A DNA stretch of 64,000 bases, from contig DNNO01000020.1 of the NCBI GenBank assembly GCA_003497625.1, forward strand, positions 171,025 to 235,024, read 5' to 3'. The DNA comes from Flavobacterium sp. (GTDB lineage: Bacteria; Bacteroidota; Bacteroidia; Flavobacteriales; Flavobacteriaceae). The position numbers were made by a program, and so were the translations under genes. Each line of letters starts with the position of its first letter. Positions within the stretch are counted from its first letter, which is position 1. Shown here one piece after another: positions 22,456 through 33,290 of this stretch. Under the pieces are notes generated by a model, which had not been told where the DNA came from, did no database searches, and worked only from the letters and a program-made list of their open reading frames with translations.

Positions 22456-23487
22456 ATGAAAAAACGATTAGGATTTTTAGACCGTTATTTAACCCTTTGG
22501 ATTTTCTTAGCGATGTTAATTGGAGTAGGAATAGGTTATTTTATTCCTAATTCTGCTGATTTTATTAATTCCTTTTCTTCTGGAACTACGAATGTTCCGT
22601 TGGCTATTGGATTGATTTTAATGATGTATCCGCCATTAACCAAAATCGATTTTTCAAAAGTGCCTCAAATGTTTGAAAAGCCAAAGTTATTATCAGCTTC
22701 GTTTTTCATCACTTGGATTGTCGGACCTTTTTTAATGTTTTTATTGGCTACGTTCTTCTTGAAAGATTATCCAGAATATATGACAGGGTTAATTATCATT
22801 GGAATTGCGCCTTGTATTGCTATGGTAATCGTTTGGAATGAACTTGCCGAAGGAAACCGCGAATTAACTGCTGGCTTAATAGGAATCAACAGTTTGTTGC
22901 AAGTGTTTTTCTTCAGTTTATATGCTTATTTCTATTTGGAAATCATGTTGCCTTTATTCGGAATCAAAGGTTTAGAGTTAGATATCACCATTGCCGAAAT
23001 TGCTAAAACCGTTGGAATATACTTGGGAATTCCGTTTGCATTGGCTGTAATAAGTCGTTTTGCAATCAAAAAGTATTTGGGCGATAAGTTTTTCAATCAG
23101 AAATTTATTCCGTTTGTTTCACCAATAACACTAATTGCGCTATTATTTACCATTGTAGTCATGTTTAGCTTAAAAGGGGAAATGATTGTTGATTTGCCAT
23201 TAGACGTTGTTAGAATTGCAATTCCATTAGTCATTTTCTTTGCAATTATGTTTTTCTTGATGTTTTTTGTTGCCAAGAAAATCGGTGCTAATTATAGAGA
23301 TGCTGTGGCGTTATCGTTCACCGCTTCTGGAAATAATTTTGAGTTAGCCATCGCAGTTTCTATTGGAGTTTTTGGTATCAATAGTGGACAAGCGTTTGCT
23401 GGTGTAATTGGACCTTTAGTAGAAGTTCCTGCTTTAATAATTCTGGTAAATGTGGCGTTTTGGTTAAAAAAGAAATATTATAAATAA
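22456..23487 (+). CDS. acr3: ACR3-family arsenite efflux transporter
   Basis: 343 residues with about ten membrane helices in the inner membrane. The hallmark 'GIAPCIAMVIVWNELAEGN' contains the conserved cysteine of ACR3 transporters, and 'SFTASGNNFELAIAV' is the second conserved block. It exports arsenite using proton motive force. It is the last gene of the operon, before a bidirectional terminator. Confidence 0.93.
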   Translation: MKKRLGFLDRYLTLWIFLAMLIGVGIGYFIPNSADFINSFSSGTTNVPLAIGLILMMYPPLTKIDFSKVPQMFEKPKLLSASFFITWIVGPFLMFLLATFFLKDYPEYMTGLIIIGIAPCIAMVIVWNELAEGNRELTAGLIGINSLLQVFFFSLYAYFYLEIMLPLFGIKGLELDITIAEIAKTVGIYLGIPFALAVISRFAIKKYLGDKFFNQKFIPFVSPITLIALLFTIVVMFSLKGEMIVDLPLDVVRIAIPLVIFFAIMFFLMFFVAKKIGANYRDAVALSFTASGNNFELAIAVSIGVFGINSGQAFAGVIGPLVEVPALIILVNVAFWLKKKYYK

Positions 23488-23514
23488 AAAAACGCTCTAA
23501 TTTAGAGCGTTTTT
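23488..23514. terminator. Bidirectional hairpin terminator
   Basis: Stem AACGCTCTAA / TTAGAGCGTT with A and T tails between the converging acr3 and lipase genes. Confidence 0.85.
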
Positions 23515-23518
23515 CGTT

Positions 23519-25249
23519 TTATTCTTTAATTACTTTTATCGTTTTCTGTTCTAAATCGTTTTCTAATACAATTAAGTAAATTCCTGATTCTAAACTTGAT
23601 AAATCCAACGTATTTGAAGTTGCATTTTCAAAAGTTTTAGTATCGATTAATTGTCCCAATACGCTATAAATACTTGCTTTGGTTAAACTGATATTATCTA
23701 AATGTAAAACATCTTTAACTGGATTTGGATAATACTCAAAAGAAGTGAAATTATTATCAGCAGCACTTAAAGTAGTCGTAATATTAAATTGATATGGTGT
23801 TTGGTAGTTGGTATTTGTAGGACTTGTACTCGTTAATCTCAAGAAGTAATCGCCTGGGGTAAGAGTTCTTGTAAAACTTAAAGCATTTCCACTATTGTTT
23901 TGAGGTGTGCCAACAGCTGTTCCTGCCGAGTTTAAAATAGTTCCATTCATAGAAGAAGTTACAATACTAGTAACAGAAACTACTGCGTTTACATTATCTG
24001 TTACAGTAAATTTAAAGAAATCATTATCTGCATTTGTAGGGTTTTGAACGGTTGTATAACCAATATAATCTTTGTTTGTGCTTATTCCGTATGCTAATTC
24101 TTTTACATTTGGTTCGTCTAAACCTTGCATTTGTTGGTAGTAGTATCCAGGTAATTCGGTGTGATTTTCAATAAAATCAAATCCCGAAACATAATAAAAT
24201 AATTTTGCTGGATATGTTAAGCTTGGATAATAATGGTTAAAGTTTGAAGATGGTTCAGAAACAACACCATCTGTTGTGCCACCGGTAATTCTTCCAATAA
24301 CACATGCGAAATCAATTAAATTGTCAATTGATTTTTGGTTTAAACCTTGAACGTTTTCTCCGATAATTCCATTGCAGTTAACATCAAAATTGTAAAAGTC
24401 ATCTCCAGTTAAATGTTCGTTCATATTGGAAGAATTGTTAACTTCCATTCCTCCAAACAAAAATCTACCTTGATCACCACTGTAATAATAAGTTGTTTTT
24501 AAATCACGAATTGCCTCAGAACGTGTTTGAATTCCTCCAAACCAACCTAGTCCGCTATCACTTGCATTACTTCCTCCATGTGGAGTTCCTAAAGTTAATA
24601 ATTTAGCTACGTGATGTTGGTTGTCTGCTTGCCAATTGTATGAGTTTTGAATGTATTCTCTTGAAGCCAAACCGCCCATACTATGTCCAACTAAAATCAC
24701 TTTATCTTTTCCGGTAACTTCCATTACTCTTTGAACAGCAACTTTAACAGCAGCACCTTGTTTTGCAACGGCTGATTGATTACTCAAAACGGTTGTTCCA
24801 ACAGCTCCATTTGGATTCACATTAAAATTCACATAATAATAATCACCATTTTGAACGAACGATTCAAATGCCGCTATATCTGCTCCGGCAGTAGGAAAAA
24901 AGTTTTTATTTGTGGTAGCATTATTGTTGTCTGCGTTCAAGCAAAAATCAAAACGACCTCCATAAGTAAATAAGTATTGTGTATCATAATAATCTGTGGC
25001 ATCGTTCCAAGTTTCCGAACTTGAATTTAATCCGTGGATAAAAATAATAGGATAAGGTAATTTACTTTCAAAAACGCGATTTGTTGTATTTTGAATGGGA
25101 TTTTTTAATGGAAATATACTATCGTTTCGATATTCAAAATATTCAAATTCAGATGGTCTTGGTTTGAATTCGACTCTTTGAGCTTGTGAAAAGCTTATTG
25201 ATGAAATAAATAAAAAGGCAAATGATGCGACAAGAGTAATTTTATTCAT
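23519..25249 (-). CDS. T9SS-secreted lipase/esterase (alpha/beta hydrolase)
   Basis: About 576 residues. From the ATG at 25249 (two earlier in-frame ATGs exist at 25255 and 25279) there is a signal peptide ending 'ISSISFSQA'. The catalytic domain has the oxyanion segment 'PIIFIHGLNSSSETW' and the nucleophile elbow 'GHSMGG'. A pre-peptidase-like beta domain ('DNDFFKFTVTDNVNAVVSV' to 'GDYFLRLTSTSP') follows, and the last about 75 residues are a type A T9SS sorting domain ('YYPNPVKDVLHL', 'GIYLIVL', 'KTIKVIKE'). It should be exported across the outer membrane to the cell surface or medium. The substrate is unknown; PGAP1/lipase-type hydrolases are the nearest visible match. Confidence 0.88.
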   Translation of the reverse strand: MNKITLVASFAFLFISSISFSQAQRVEFKPRPSEFEYFEYRNDSIFPLKNPIQNTTNRVFESKLPYPIIFIHGLNSSSETWNDATDYYDTQYLFTYGGRFDFCLNADNNNATTNKNFFPTAGADIAAFESFVQNGDYYYVNFNVNPNGAVGTTVLSNQSAVAKQGAAVKVAVQRVMEVTGKDKVILVGHSMGGLASREYIQNSYNWQADNQHHVAKLLTLGTPHGGSNASDSGLGWFGGIQTRSEAIRDLKTTYYYSGDQGRFLFGGMEVNNSSNMNEHLTGDDFYNFDVNCNGIIGENVQGLNQKSIDNLIDFACVIGRITGGTTDGVVSEPSSNFNHYYPSLTYPAKLFYYVSGFDFIENHTELPGYYYQQMQGLDEPNVKELAYGISTNKDYIGYTTVQNPTNADNDFFKFTVTDNVNAVVSVTSIVTSSMNGTILNSAGTAVGTPQNNSGNALSFTRTLTPGDYFLRLTSTSPTNTNYQTPYQFNITTTLSAADNNFTSFEYYPNPVKDVLHLDNISLTKASIYSVLGQLIDTKTFENATSNTLDLSSLESGIYLIVLENDLEQKTIKVIKE

Positions 25250-25345
25250 ACACATTATTTTTAATTTAATAATGTGCAATATATAAATAAATTGTTAAAT
25301 TACTATGAATGCATACAATTTTTGTGTGATTTGAATATTAAAATG

Positions 25346-25376
25346 AAAAAAGCTCTATGTTTATCACATAAAGCTT
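25346..25376 (-). terminator. Terminator after the DUF6952 gene
   Basis: Stem AAGCTTTATG / CATAGAGCTT (one G-T pair) with a loop of 7 and T tail on the minus strand. Confidence 0.65.
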
Positions 25377-25402
25377 AATATATTCATTCTTTTGAAATGG
25401 TA

Positions 25403-25660
25403 TTATTTGTCTATCGAACCTAAAACTCGCTTCATAAAATCGTTTAAAGCGGTTTTTTTATCAGCTCCGTTTTTGATGGCTTGATTTACTTCTAAAGCGC
25501 CGTACATATTAGAAATTAATTCAGCAATTACATCTAATTCTTCATCTTTTAAAGATGAAACTTCGCATATGTTTTCTAATACTTCAATAGTTTCTACTAA
25601 ATAATCCTGATCGTTATCCTCAATAAATTGAGTTAACTGTTTTATTACGGGTAATTTCAT
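25403..25660 (-). CDS. DUF6952 small helical protein
   Basis: 85 residues, predicted all-helical and acidic, no signal peptide: MKLPVIKQLTQFIEDNDQDYL. I place it in DUF6952, which in Bacteroidota follows a thioredoxin and peroxiredoxin. The function is unknown; a role as an accessory factor for that redox pair is inference from the conserved order. It starts 2 bp after the thioredoxin stop. Confidence 0.65.
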   Translation of the reverse strand: MKLPVIKQLTQFIEDNDQDYLVETIEVLENICEVSSLKDEELDVIAELISNMYGALEVNQAIKNGADKKTALNDFMKRVLGSIDK

Positions 25661-25662
25661 GA

Positions 25663-25971
25663 TTAAACTACTTCATTTACTAATTCTGCTAAAACTTCAG
25701 CTTTATTAGTTTGTGTTTGATTAACTAATACACCATTTTTGAAAGTAGCAAACGTAGGTAAATTATCCACTTTTGCTAATTTTCTAGATTCTGGAAATTT
25801 TTCTGCATCAACCATTATGAAAGGAATTGATTCGTTTTGTGAAGCCATCATTTTAAATTTTGGTTTCATAATACGACAATTTCCACACCATGAAGCTGAG
25901 TATTGAACGATAACAGTTTCGTTGTTTGCAATAACTTCCGCTAAATTATCTTGTTCTATTTCTGTAAACAT
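25663..25971 (-). CDS. Thioredoxin-family protein
   Basis: 102 residues with the redox motif 'SASWCGNCR' and the cis-proline in 'NLPTFATFKNG'. It is cytoplasmic (no signal). The CGNC dipeptide differs from the CGPC of standard thioredoxin. It is encoded between a 2-Cys peroxiredoxin and DUF6952, so it is a likely electron donor for that peroxiredoxin. Confidence 0.88.
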   Translation of the reverse strand: MFTEIEQDNLAEVIANNETVIVQYSASWCGNCRIMKPKFKMMASQNESIPFIMVDAEKFPESRKLAKVDNLPTFATFKNGVLVNQTQTNKAEVLAELVNEVV

Positions 25972-25985
25972 TTTTTTAGTTTAAA

Positions 25986-26037
25986 GTTTCAAGTTTCAAG
26001 TTTCAAGTTGAATAACCTGAAACCTGAAACTTGAAAC
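25986..26037. repeat. Inverted heptamer arrays forming a hairpin inside the peroxiredoxin operon
   Basis: Three GTTTCAA units plus GTT (25986-26009) face an inverted array of GTTTCAA/GTTTCAG units (26016-26037). The transcript would fold into an imperfect stem of about 22 bp in the peroxiredoxin-thioredoxin gap. Confidence 0.7.
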
Positions 26038-26044
26038 AAAATTA

Positions 26045-26680
26045 TTAATGAGAAGCTAAATAAGCAGCAGTACTGTTTCTATCAGCGCTCATTGCTTCTT
26101 TTCCTTCTTCCCAGTTAGCTGGACAAACTTCACCTTTAGTTTGAACGTGAGTATACGCATCAATTAATCTTAAGTACTCGTTTACGTTTCTTCCTAATGG
26201 CATATCGTTAACACTTTCGTGGAATACTTTACCATCTTCGTCAATTAAATAAGTTGCTCTGAAAGTTACATTTGAACCTTCTAAGATTTCATCATTTACT
26301 TCTTCGTTGTAAACCCATTCTGCATCTAAAATATCTAAAGCAGCAGCCAAGTTTCTTGTAGTATCTGCTAAAAGAGGGTAAGTTACACCTTCAATTCCGC
26401 CGTTATCTTTTGCCGTGTTTAACCACGCAAAGTGTACTTCGTTAGTATCACATGAAGCACCAATTACTGTAGTGTTTCTTTTTTCAAATTCTTGTAAAGC
26501 TGCTTGAAAAGCGTGTAATTCTGTTGGGCATACGAAAGTAAAATCTTTTGGATACCAAAATAGAATTACTTTTTTCTTGTTGTTAACCGCTTCTTCTAAA
26601 ATATTGATTCTTAAGTTATCTCCCATAAAAGAGATTGCGTCAACTGTAATGTTTGGGAATTTTTTTCCTACTAATGCCAT
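26045..26680 (-). CDS. Typical 2-Cys peroxiredoxin (AhpC/Prx type)
   Basis: 211 residues. The peroxidatic cysteine lies in 'DFTFVCPTEL' and the resolving cysteine in 'KGEVCPANW', with 'KDNGGIEGVTYPLLAD' between them. It reduces hydrogen peroxide and alkyl hydroperoxides in the cytoplasm. The following thioredoxin and DUF6952 genes, in the same direction, probably form its operon, and katG lies next to it. No OxyR-type site is evident to me in the upstream gap. Confidence 0.93.
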   Translation of the reverse strand: MALVGKKFPNITVDAISFMGDNLRINILEEAVNNKKKVILFWYPKDFTFVCPTELHAFQAALQEFEKRNTTVIGASCDTNEVHFAWLNTAKDNGGIEGVTYPLLADTTRNLAAALDILDAEWVYNEEVNDEILEGSNVTFRATYLIDEDGKVFHESVNDMPLGRNVNEYLRLIDAYTHVQTKGEVCPANWEEGKEAMSADRNSTAAYLASH

Positions 26681-26867
26681 GATTTTTTATTTAAAAATTA
26701 TTATTGTTTTTCTGAGTGCGAAATTACAAATACAATGGCTAATAAAACATGATATTTATTATATTTTCAAATATTATAATAGAAAAAATTTATGAGAAAA
26801 AGTCTTATAAAATTTCCTGATTTTGAAAAATGATTTTAAAATTAAGTAAAATGAAAATTTAGTGATA

Positions 26868-26906
26868 TAAAAAAGTAATACCATCAAAAAAAATGATGGT
26901 ATTACT
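26868..26906 (-). terminator. Terminator of katG
   Basis: Stem AGTAATACCATCA / TGATGGTATTACT (13 bp) followed by six T on the minus strand. Confidence 0.85.
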
Positions 26907-26933
26907 AGAAAAACAATAATAAATATGGAAATT

Positions 26934-29153
<2,220 letters not shown>

Positions 29154-29183
29154 CTAATTTTCTACACTTGCTAATTTACAAAT

Positions 29184-29215
29184 AAAAAAACCATTACTTG
29201 ATTTAAGTAATGGTT
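29184..29215 (-). terminator. Terminator of the NhaC gene
   Basis: Stem AACCATTACTT / AAGTAATGGTT with a 5-base loop and a T tail on the minus strand. Confidence 0.8.
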
Positions 29216-29252
29216 AAATTTTATTTAAAAATAGATTTTATTGATAGTTGAC

Positions 29253-30722
29253 CTATTCTTTGATACTTGAAACTAATTGTTTGATTTTGATATTGAATGC
29301 TGCAAAAATTAAAGTCATAATTGGGCTTAGAATATTGAAAAAGGCATAAGGTAAATAATCTAATGTGGGTACATTTAATGTCCCATATTGATAAGCACCA
29401 CAAGTATTCCAAGGAATTAAAACAGAAGTAACAGTTCCAGAATCTTCTAAAGTTCGACTTAAATTTTCAGGAGCTAATCCTTTATCTCTATAGGCTTGAG
29501 CAAACATTTTCCCAGGAACTACAATTGATAAATATTGGTCAGAAGCTGTAATGTTTAATGCTAAACAGCTTCCAACAGTTGAAGCAAATAATCCAAAAGT
29601 TGTATGTGCCAATTTTAATAGTGATTCACTAATTTTTGATAAAGCTCCAATCGCATCCATAATTCCTCCAAAAACCATCGCACATAGAATCAACCAAATC
29701 GTTGGTAACATTTTACCCATTCCTCCAGAGGTAAATAAATCAGCTAATGTTTTATTTTCTGTAGGAACAATAACTTCTGTAGTAATGGCTTGCATTACGC
29801 CTTTATATGCCGATTTAAAAGTCATATTTTCAGCACCAGTGATTCCATTTACAATTTCTGGTTGAAAAATAATGGCAAAAATCCCTGCTAATAATGTTCC
29901 AACTAAAAGCGCAACTAAAGGTTCTGTTTTTTTTACGATTAATCCAATTACAATTACAGGAACTAAAAATAACCAAGGCGTTACGTTAAAACTTGCTGTA
30001 ATTGAATTTAACAAATCATCAGTGTTAGCGTCGCCCGTTACATCAACTGAAAGTCCTAAAACAATGAATAATACTAAAGTGATGATGTAGGTTGGAATTG
30101 TTGTTAACGTCATGTATTTAATATGTGTAAACAAATCGGTTCCAGCCATAGCGGGAGCAAGGTTTGTAGTATCTGACATTGGAGATAGTTTATCACCAAA
30201 ATAAGCGCCTGAAATAACGGCTCCGGCCACCATTCCTAAATCAAATCCTAAAGCGCCTCCAATTCCAATTAAAGCAATACCCACAGTTGCAGAAGTAGTC
30301 CAAGAACTACCAGTTGCGATTGAAATTACCGAACAAATTATTAAAGTAGCTGGTAAAAATATAGCTGGACTTAAAATTTGCAATCCATAATAAATCATTG
30401 AAGGAATAATACCACTTACCATCCAAGTTCCAGCTAAAGCACCCACCATTAATAAAATTAAGATAGCACCAGCGGTAGATTTGATGTTGTTTGCTACTTC
30501 ATCCAACATTTTGTGAAATGGAACTTTTGAGAAATATCCCATAATAGCCGCAACTGCACCTCCAAGTAGTAAGATAAATTGGTTACTTCCGCCTAATGCA
30601 TTATCATCTTCTCCATTGTAAACAAAAAGCACATTGTATGCTAGCATTCCAATTAAAGCAATAACAGGAATAAAAGCTTCCCATAATTTTAGCTCTCTGT
30701 TTTTTATAATTTTTGTATCCAT
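29253..30722 (-). CDS. nhaC: NhaC-type Na+/H+ antiporter
   Basis: 489 residues and about eleven to twelve membrane helices. The central 'ATGSSWTTSATVGIALIGIG' and 'GAVISGAYFGDKLSPMSDTTNLAPAMAG' are the signature blocks of NhaC antiporters; the 'SPMSDTTN' acids are likely ion ligands. It exports sodium in exchange for protons across the inner membrane. A single-gene unit with a consensus promoter. A second antiporter of the NhaD type is at 48257-49543. Confidence 0.9.
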   Translation of the reverse strand: MDTKIIKNRELKLWEAFIPVIALIGMLAYNVLFVYNGEDDNALGGSNQFILLLGGAVAAIMGYFSKVPFHKMLDEVANNIKSTAGAILILLMVGALAGTWMVSGIIPSMIYYGLQILSPAIFLPATLIICSVISIATGSSWTTSATVGIALIGIGGALGFDLGMVAGAVISGAYFGDKLSPMSDTTNLAPAMAGTDLFTHIKYMTLTTIPTYIITLVLFIVLGLSVDVTGDANTDDLLNSITASFNVTPWLFLVPVIVIGLIVKKTEPLVALLVGTLLAGIFAIIFQPEIVNGITGAENMTFKSAYKGVMQAITTEVIVPTENKTLADLFTSGGMGKMLPTIWLILCAMVFGGIMDAIGALSKISESLLKLAHTTFGLFASTVGSCLALNITASDQYLSIVVPGKMFAQAYRDKGLAPENLSRTLEDSGTVTSVLIPWNTCGAYQYGTLNVPTLDYLPYAFFNILSPIMTLIFAAFNIKIKQLVSSIKE

Positions 30723-30740
30723 TTAGTTTTATTTGAGCTT

Positions 30741-30771
30741 GCAATATAGAAAAATCATATTTTACTACAAA
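30741..30771 (-). promoter_or_regulatory. nhaC: Sigma-A promoter of nhaC
   Basis: On the minus strand TTTG, 19 bp, TATATTGC. The -33 box and spacing are perfect; the -7 box differs from TAnnTTTG at two positions. Confidence 0.6.
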
Positions 30772-30784
30772 GTATCGTTAAAAT

Positions 30785-30818
30785 AAAAAATCCGATTCAT
30801 TGCTAAATCGGATTTTTT
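30785..30818 (-). terminator. Terminator of the methionine gamma-lyase-like gene
   Basis: Stem AAAAATCCGATT / AATCGGATTTTT with an 8-base loop. Confidence 0.85.
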
Positions 30819-30836
30819 GAAATTATTTGGATGGAA

Positions 30837-32039
30837 TTATAAAATTTCTAATTCTACCATACATTGTTTCATCATTTCGTAAGTTCTTTCGATGTCATTG
30901 TCTAAACCAATTGAAAAACGAATTAAACCATCGGTTAAACCCATTTCTGCTTGTTCTTCTAATGGAATTTCAGATGAAGTTGAAGTTCCAGGAGCACTGA
31001 ATAATGTTTTGTAAAATCCTAAACTTACGGCTAAGTAACCTAAGTTTCTTTCTTGCATTAATTCCATCAATGCATTCGCTTTATCCAAACTTCCCACATC
31101 AATTGTCATCATTCCTCCAAAGCCATATTCTGGATTAATCATGCTTTTGTAAATTTTATGGCTTGGATGACTTGCTAAACCTGGGTAAACGGTTTTAATT
31201 CCATCAGCTTCAAATTTGTTAGCCAAATACATTGCATTGTGACTGTGTTGTTTCATTCTGATGTGTAAGGTTCTCATGTTTTTCATTACAGAAGCCGAAC
31301 GTAAACTATCCATTGTTGGACCTAAAAGCATACTTGCTCCGTCGTTTACATTTTTTAAACTGTTGATGAATTCTTGAGAAGCACATGTTACACCTCCAAC
31401 TGTATCGCTACTTCCGTTTATGTATTTCGTTAACGAATGAATCACGATATCTGCACCTAATTTCGCAGGAGCAACTGATAAAGGTGAAAAAGTATTATCG
31501 ACTACTAATTTGATATTGTGTTTTTTAGCAATTTTTGCCAATGAAGCAATATCAGCCACTTCTAATAACGGATTACTTACGGTTTCGCAGTATAAAACTT
31601 TTGTATTTGGTGTAATAGCCGCTTCAACGACATCTAATTTTGTGATATCAACAAAGGTAGTTTTGATGCCCATTCTTGGAACGAAATTTTTCAAGAAAGC
31701 GTAAGTTCCTCCATAAATAGTTCTACTTGAAACAATATGGTCGCCATTTCCACATAATTGCAATAGAGTAGGAGTGATTGCACCCATTCCAGAAGCTGAA
31801 ACGTTTGCCGATTCTGTTCCTTCCATTGCAGCTAATGCTTTGTCTAAATATAAATTACTTGGCGATGAATGACGTGAATATAAATAACAACCTTCGGCAT
31901 TGCCTTCAAAGGTGTCAAACATAGTTTTTGCTGAAAGAAATGTGTATGTTGAACTATCTGAAATCGATGGATTTACACCACCAAATTCTCCGAAATATTG
32001 TAAATCTTGTATGCGATCTGCCGGATTAAATTTTTCCAT
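30837..32039 (-). CDS. Cys/Met-metabolism PLP enzyme (methionine gamma-lyase-like)
   Basis: A 400-residue PLP enzyme of the trans-sulfuration family. The PLP lysine is in 'VIHSLTKYINGSSD' near 205, the aspartate is in 'LVVDNTFS', and 'YSRHSSPSNLYLDKALAAMEG' is the substrate-site region. Candidates are methionine gamma-lyase, cystathionine gamma-synthase or gamma-lyase. The divergent Lrp/AsnC regulator favours a catabolic lyase role. I cannot separate these reliably from sequence alone. Confidence 0.85.
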   Translation of the reverse strand: MEKFNPADRIQDLQYFGEFGGVNPSISDSSTYTFLSAKTMFDTFEGNAEGCYLYSRHSSPSNLYLDKALAAMEGTESANVSASGMGAITPTLLQLCGNGDHIVSSRTIYGGTYAFLKNFVPRMGIKTTFVDITKLDVVEAAITPNTKVLYCETVSNPLLEVADIASLAKIAKKHNIKLVVDNTFSPLSVAPAKLGADIVIHSLTKYINGSSDTVGGVTCASQEFINSLKNVNDGASMLLGPTMDSLRSASVMKNMRTLHIRMKQHSHNAMYLANKFEADGIKTVYPGLASHPSHKIYKSMINPEYGFGGMMTIDVGSLDKANALMELMQERNLGYLAVSLGFYKTLFSAPGTSTSSEIPLEEQAEMGLTDGLIRFSIGLDNDIERTYEMMKQCMVELEIL

Positions 32040-32069
32040 AATTTTAAAGTTTAGTTGTTTATTTTAAAT

Positions 32070-32100
32070 CAAAAATATGATTAGGTAAACTATTATTCAA
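32070..32100 (-). promoter_or_regulatory. Promoter of the methionine gamma-lyase-like gene
   Basis: On the minus strand TTG, 20 bp, TATTTTTG, ending 31 bp before the ATG. AT-rich imperfect inverted repeats at 32113-32136 lie just upstream, a possible Lrp site. Confidence 0.5.
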
Positions 32101-32180
32101 TACTTGTAATTAAAATTAGATTTTTATTCTAAATTTAGTTAAAGTTGTAGTTTTTATTTCTGTTATTTATTCGTTTTAGT

Positions 32181-32188
32181 TACATTTG
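32181..32188 (+). promoter_or_regulatory. Possible -7 element of the Lrp gene
   Basis: TACATTTG matches TAnnTTTG, 37 bp before the ATG. The -33 region is weak, which could mean regulated expression. Confidence 0.4.
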
Positions 32189-32225
32189 CTGACAACTAAA
32201 AAACAAACAACAACACAACTAACCA

Positions 32226-32678
32226 ATGGACGCAATCGACAAAAAACTTTTAGGTTTTCTGCAAGAAGACACTAAAAGGACAACAAAGGAGCTTTCCTTA
32301 TTATTAAATCTTTCCGTAACTGCCGTTTACGAACGTATTAAAAAATTAGAGCGAGAAGGAGTTATTACCAAATACGTAGCGCTTTTAGACCGAGTTAAAT
32401 TAGACAAATCTTTTGTGGTTTTTTGCCACATCAAGTTAAACCAACACACAAAAGACTACATCACTACGTTTGAAAATGAAGTAGTGAAATTAACTGAAGT
32501 TTCAGAATGTTATCACGTAAGTGGTGATTCGGATTATATTTTAAAAGTAAACGTTAAAGATATGGAAGAGTATCGTGAGTTTATGGTTACGAAACTTACA
32601 GGTTTGCAGCATATCGGAAGTACTCACAGTTCTTTTATGATTGGAGAAGTAAAATATACGACAGCTTTTACGATTTAA
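32226..32678 (+). CDS. Lrp/AsnC-family transcriptional regulator
   Basis: 150 residues: an N-terminal helix-turn-helix ('KRTTKELSLLLNLSVTAVYERIKKLEREGVI', about 17-47) and a C-terminal RAM ligand-binding domain ('SECYHVSGDSDYILKVNVKDMEEY', then 'HIGSTHSSFMIGEVKYT'). Such regulators sense amino acids and form octamers. It is divergent from the methionine gamma-lyase-like gene over a 186-bp AT-rich gap, so it probably controls that gene in response to methionine or another amino acid. Confidence 0.93.
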   Translation: MDAIDKKLLGFLQEDTKRTTKELSLLLNLSVTAVYERIKKLEREGVITKYVALLDRVKLDKSFVVFCHIKLNQHTKDYITTFENEVVKLTEVSECYHVSGDSDYILKVNVKDMEEYREFMVTKLTGLQHIGSTHSSFMIGEVKYTTAFTI

Positions 32679-32786
32679 AATTAGCGATTTCGATGTAATT
32701 TGTCATTCCGAATGAATCTTAAAGTTATGATAATAATAGGAATCAATTCGTAAAAATTCATGAAATTTGACAAAAATAATCCCATT

Positions 32787-33209
32787 ATGAAAAAACTATC
32801 AATCATAATTTTAGTATCAATCTTTACATTATCATGTAATTGCAAAAAAAACATCGTTAGCAATGTAAATTCTGAAAATTTGCACCGAAAATGGATGTTA
32901 GTATCGTATAAAAATTACACCAAAGACGATTTGATAAAAAAAGAAGCATTTCTCGATATGACTAACAAAGAAAGAGCTTCATCAAAAATGGGATGTAATT
33001 CAATGTCATTTGGTTATTCGGTTACAGGAAATGCAATAACATTTACTCAAGGCATGGGTACAAAAATGTTTTGTCAAGATATGAATTTAGAAACCGATTT
33101 TCTGAACGATTTACCCAAAATGATTACCATTGTTATTGAAGGTCACAAAATGACATTAAACGGAAAAGACAATGAAAAAATGGAATTTATTGCACAAGAT
33201 TGGGATTAA
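32787..33209 (+). CDS. META-domain lipoprotein (HslJ-like)
   Basis: From the ATG at 32787: 140 residues, SPII signal with C17 in 'FTLSCNCKKN'. The mature part has the META/HslJ pattern: 'LHRKWMLVSYKN', 'KMGCNSMSFGYSVTGNAITF' and 'GTKMFCQDM'. META-domain proteins are envelope proteins linked to heat and antibiotic tolerance in other bacteria; function here unknown. An earlier in-frame ATG lacks a signal peptide. Stands alone between the Lrp gene and lpdA. Confidence 0.78.
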   Translation: MKKLSIIILVSIFTLSCNCKKNIVSNVNSENLHRKWMLVSYKNYTKDDLIKKEAFLDMTNKERASSKMGCNSMSFGYSVTGNAITFTQGMGTKMFCQDMNLETDFLNDLPKMITIVIEGHKMTLNGKDNEKMEFIAQDWD

Positions 33210-33223
33210 GCCGATTTTTGATA

Positions 33224-33252
33224 TTGTAATTGTAATTGAATTCGTAAATTTG
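33224..33252 (+). promoter_or_regulatory. lpdA: Sigma-A promoter of lpdA
   Basis: TTG, 18 bp, TAAATTTG, with about 38 bp to the ATG. Confidence 0.6.
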
Positions 33253-33290
33253 CAACAATTATATAAAAAACACACTAATAAAAATATAAA

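Noticed and set aside
32113..32136. Lrp operator (AAATTAGA / TCTAAATTT)
   Set aside because: The arms differ by one inserted base, and AT-rich DNA produces such matches by chance; only mentioned as a possibility.
32699..32750. Second REP-like element after the Lrp gene
   Set aside because: GTCATTCCGAATGAATC and GGAATCAATTCG look related to an inverted repeat, but the pairing is weak.
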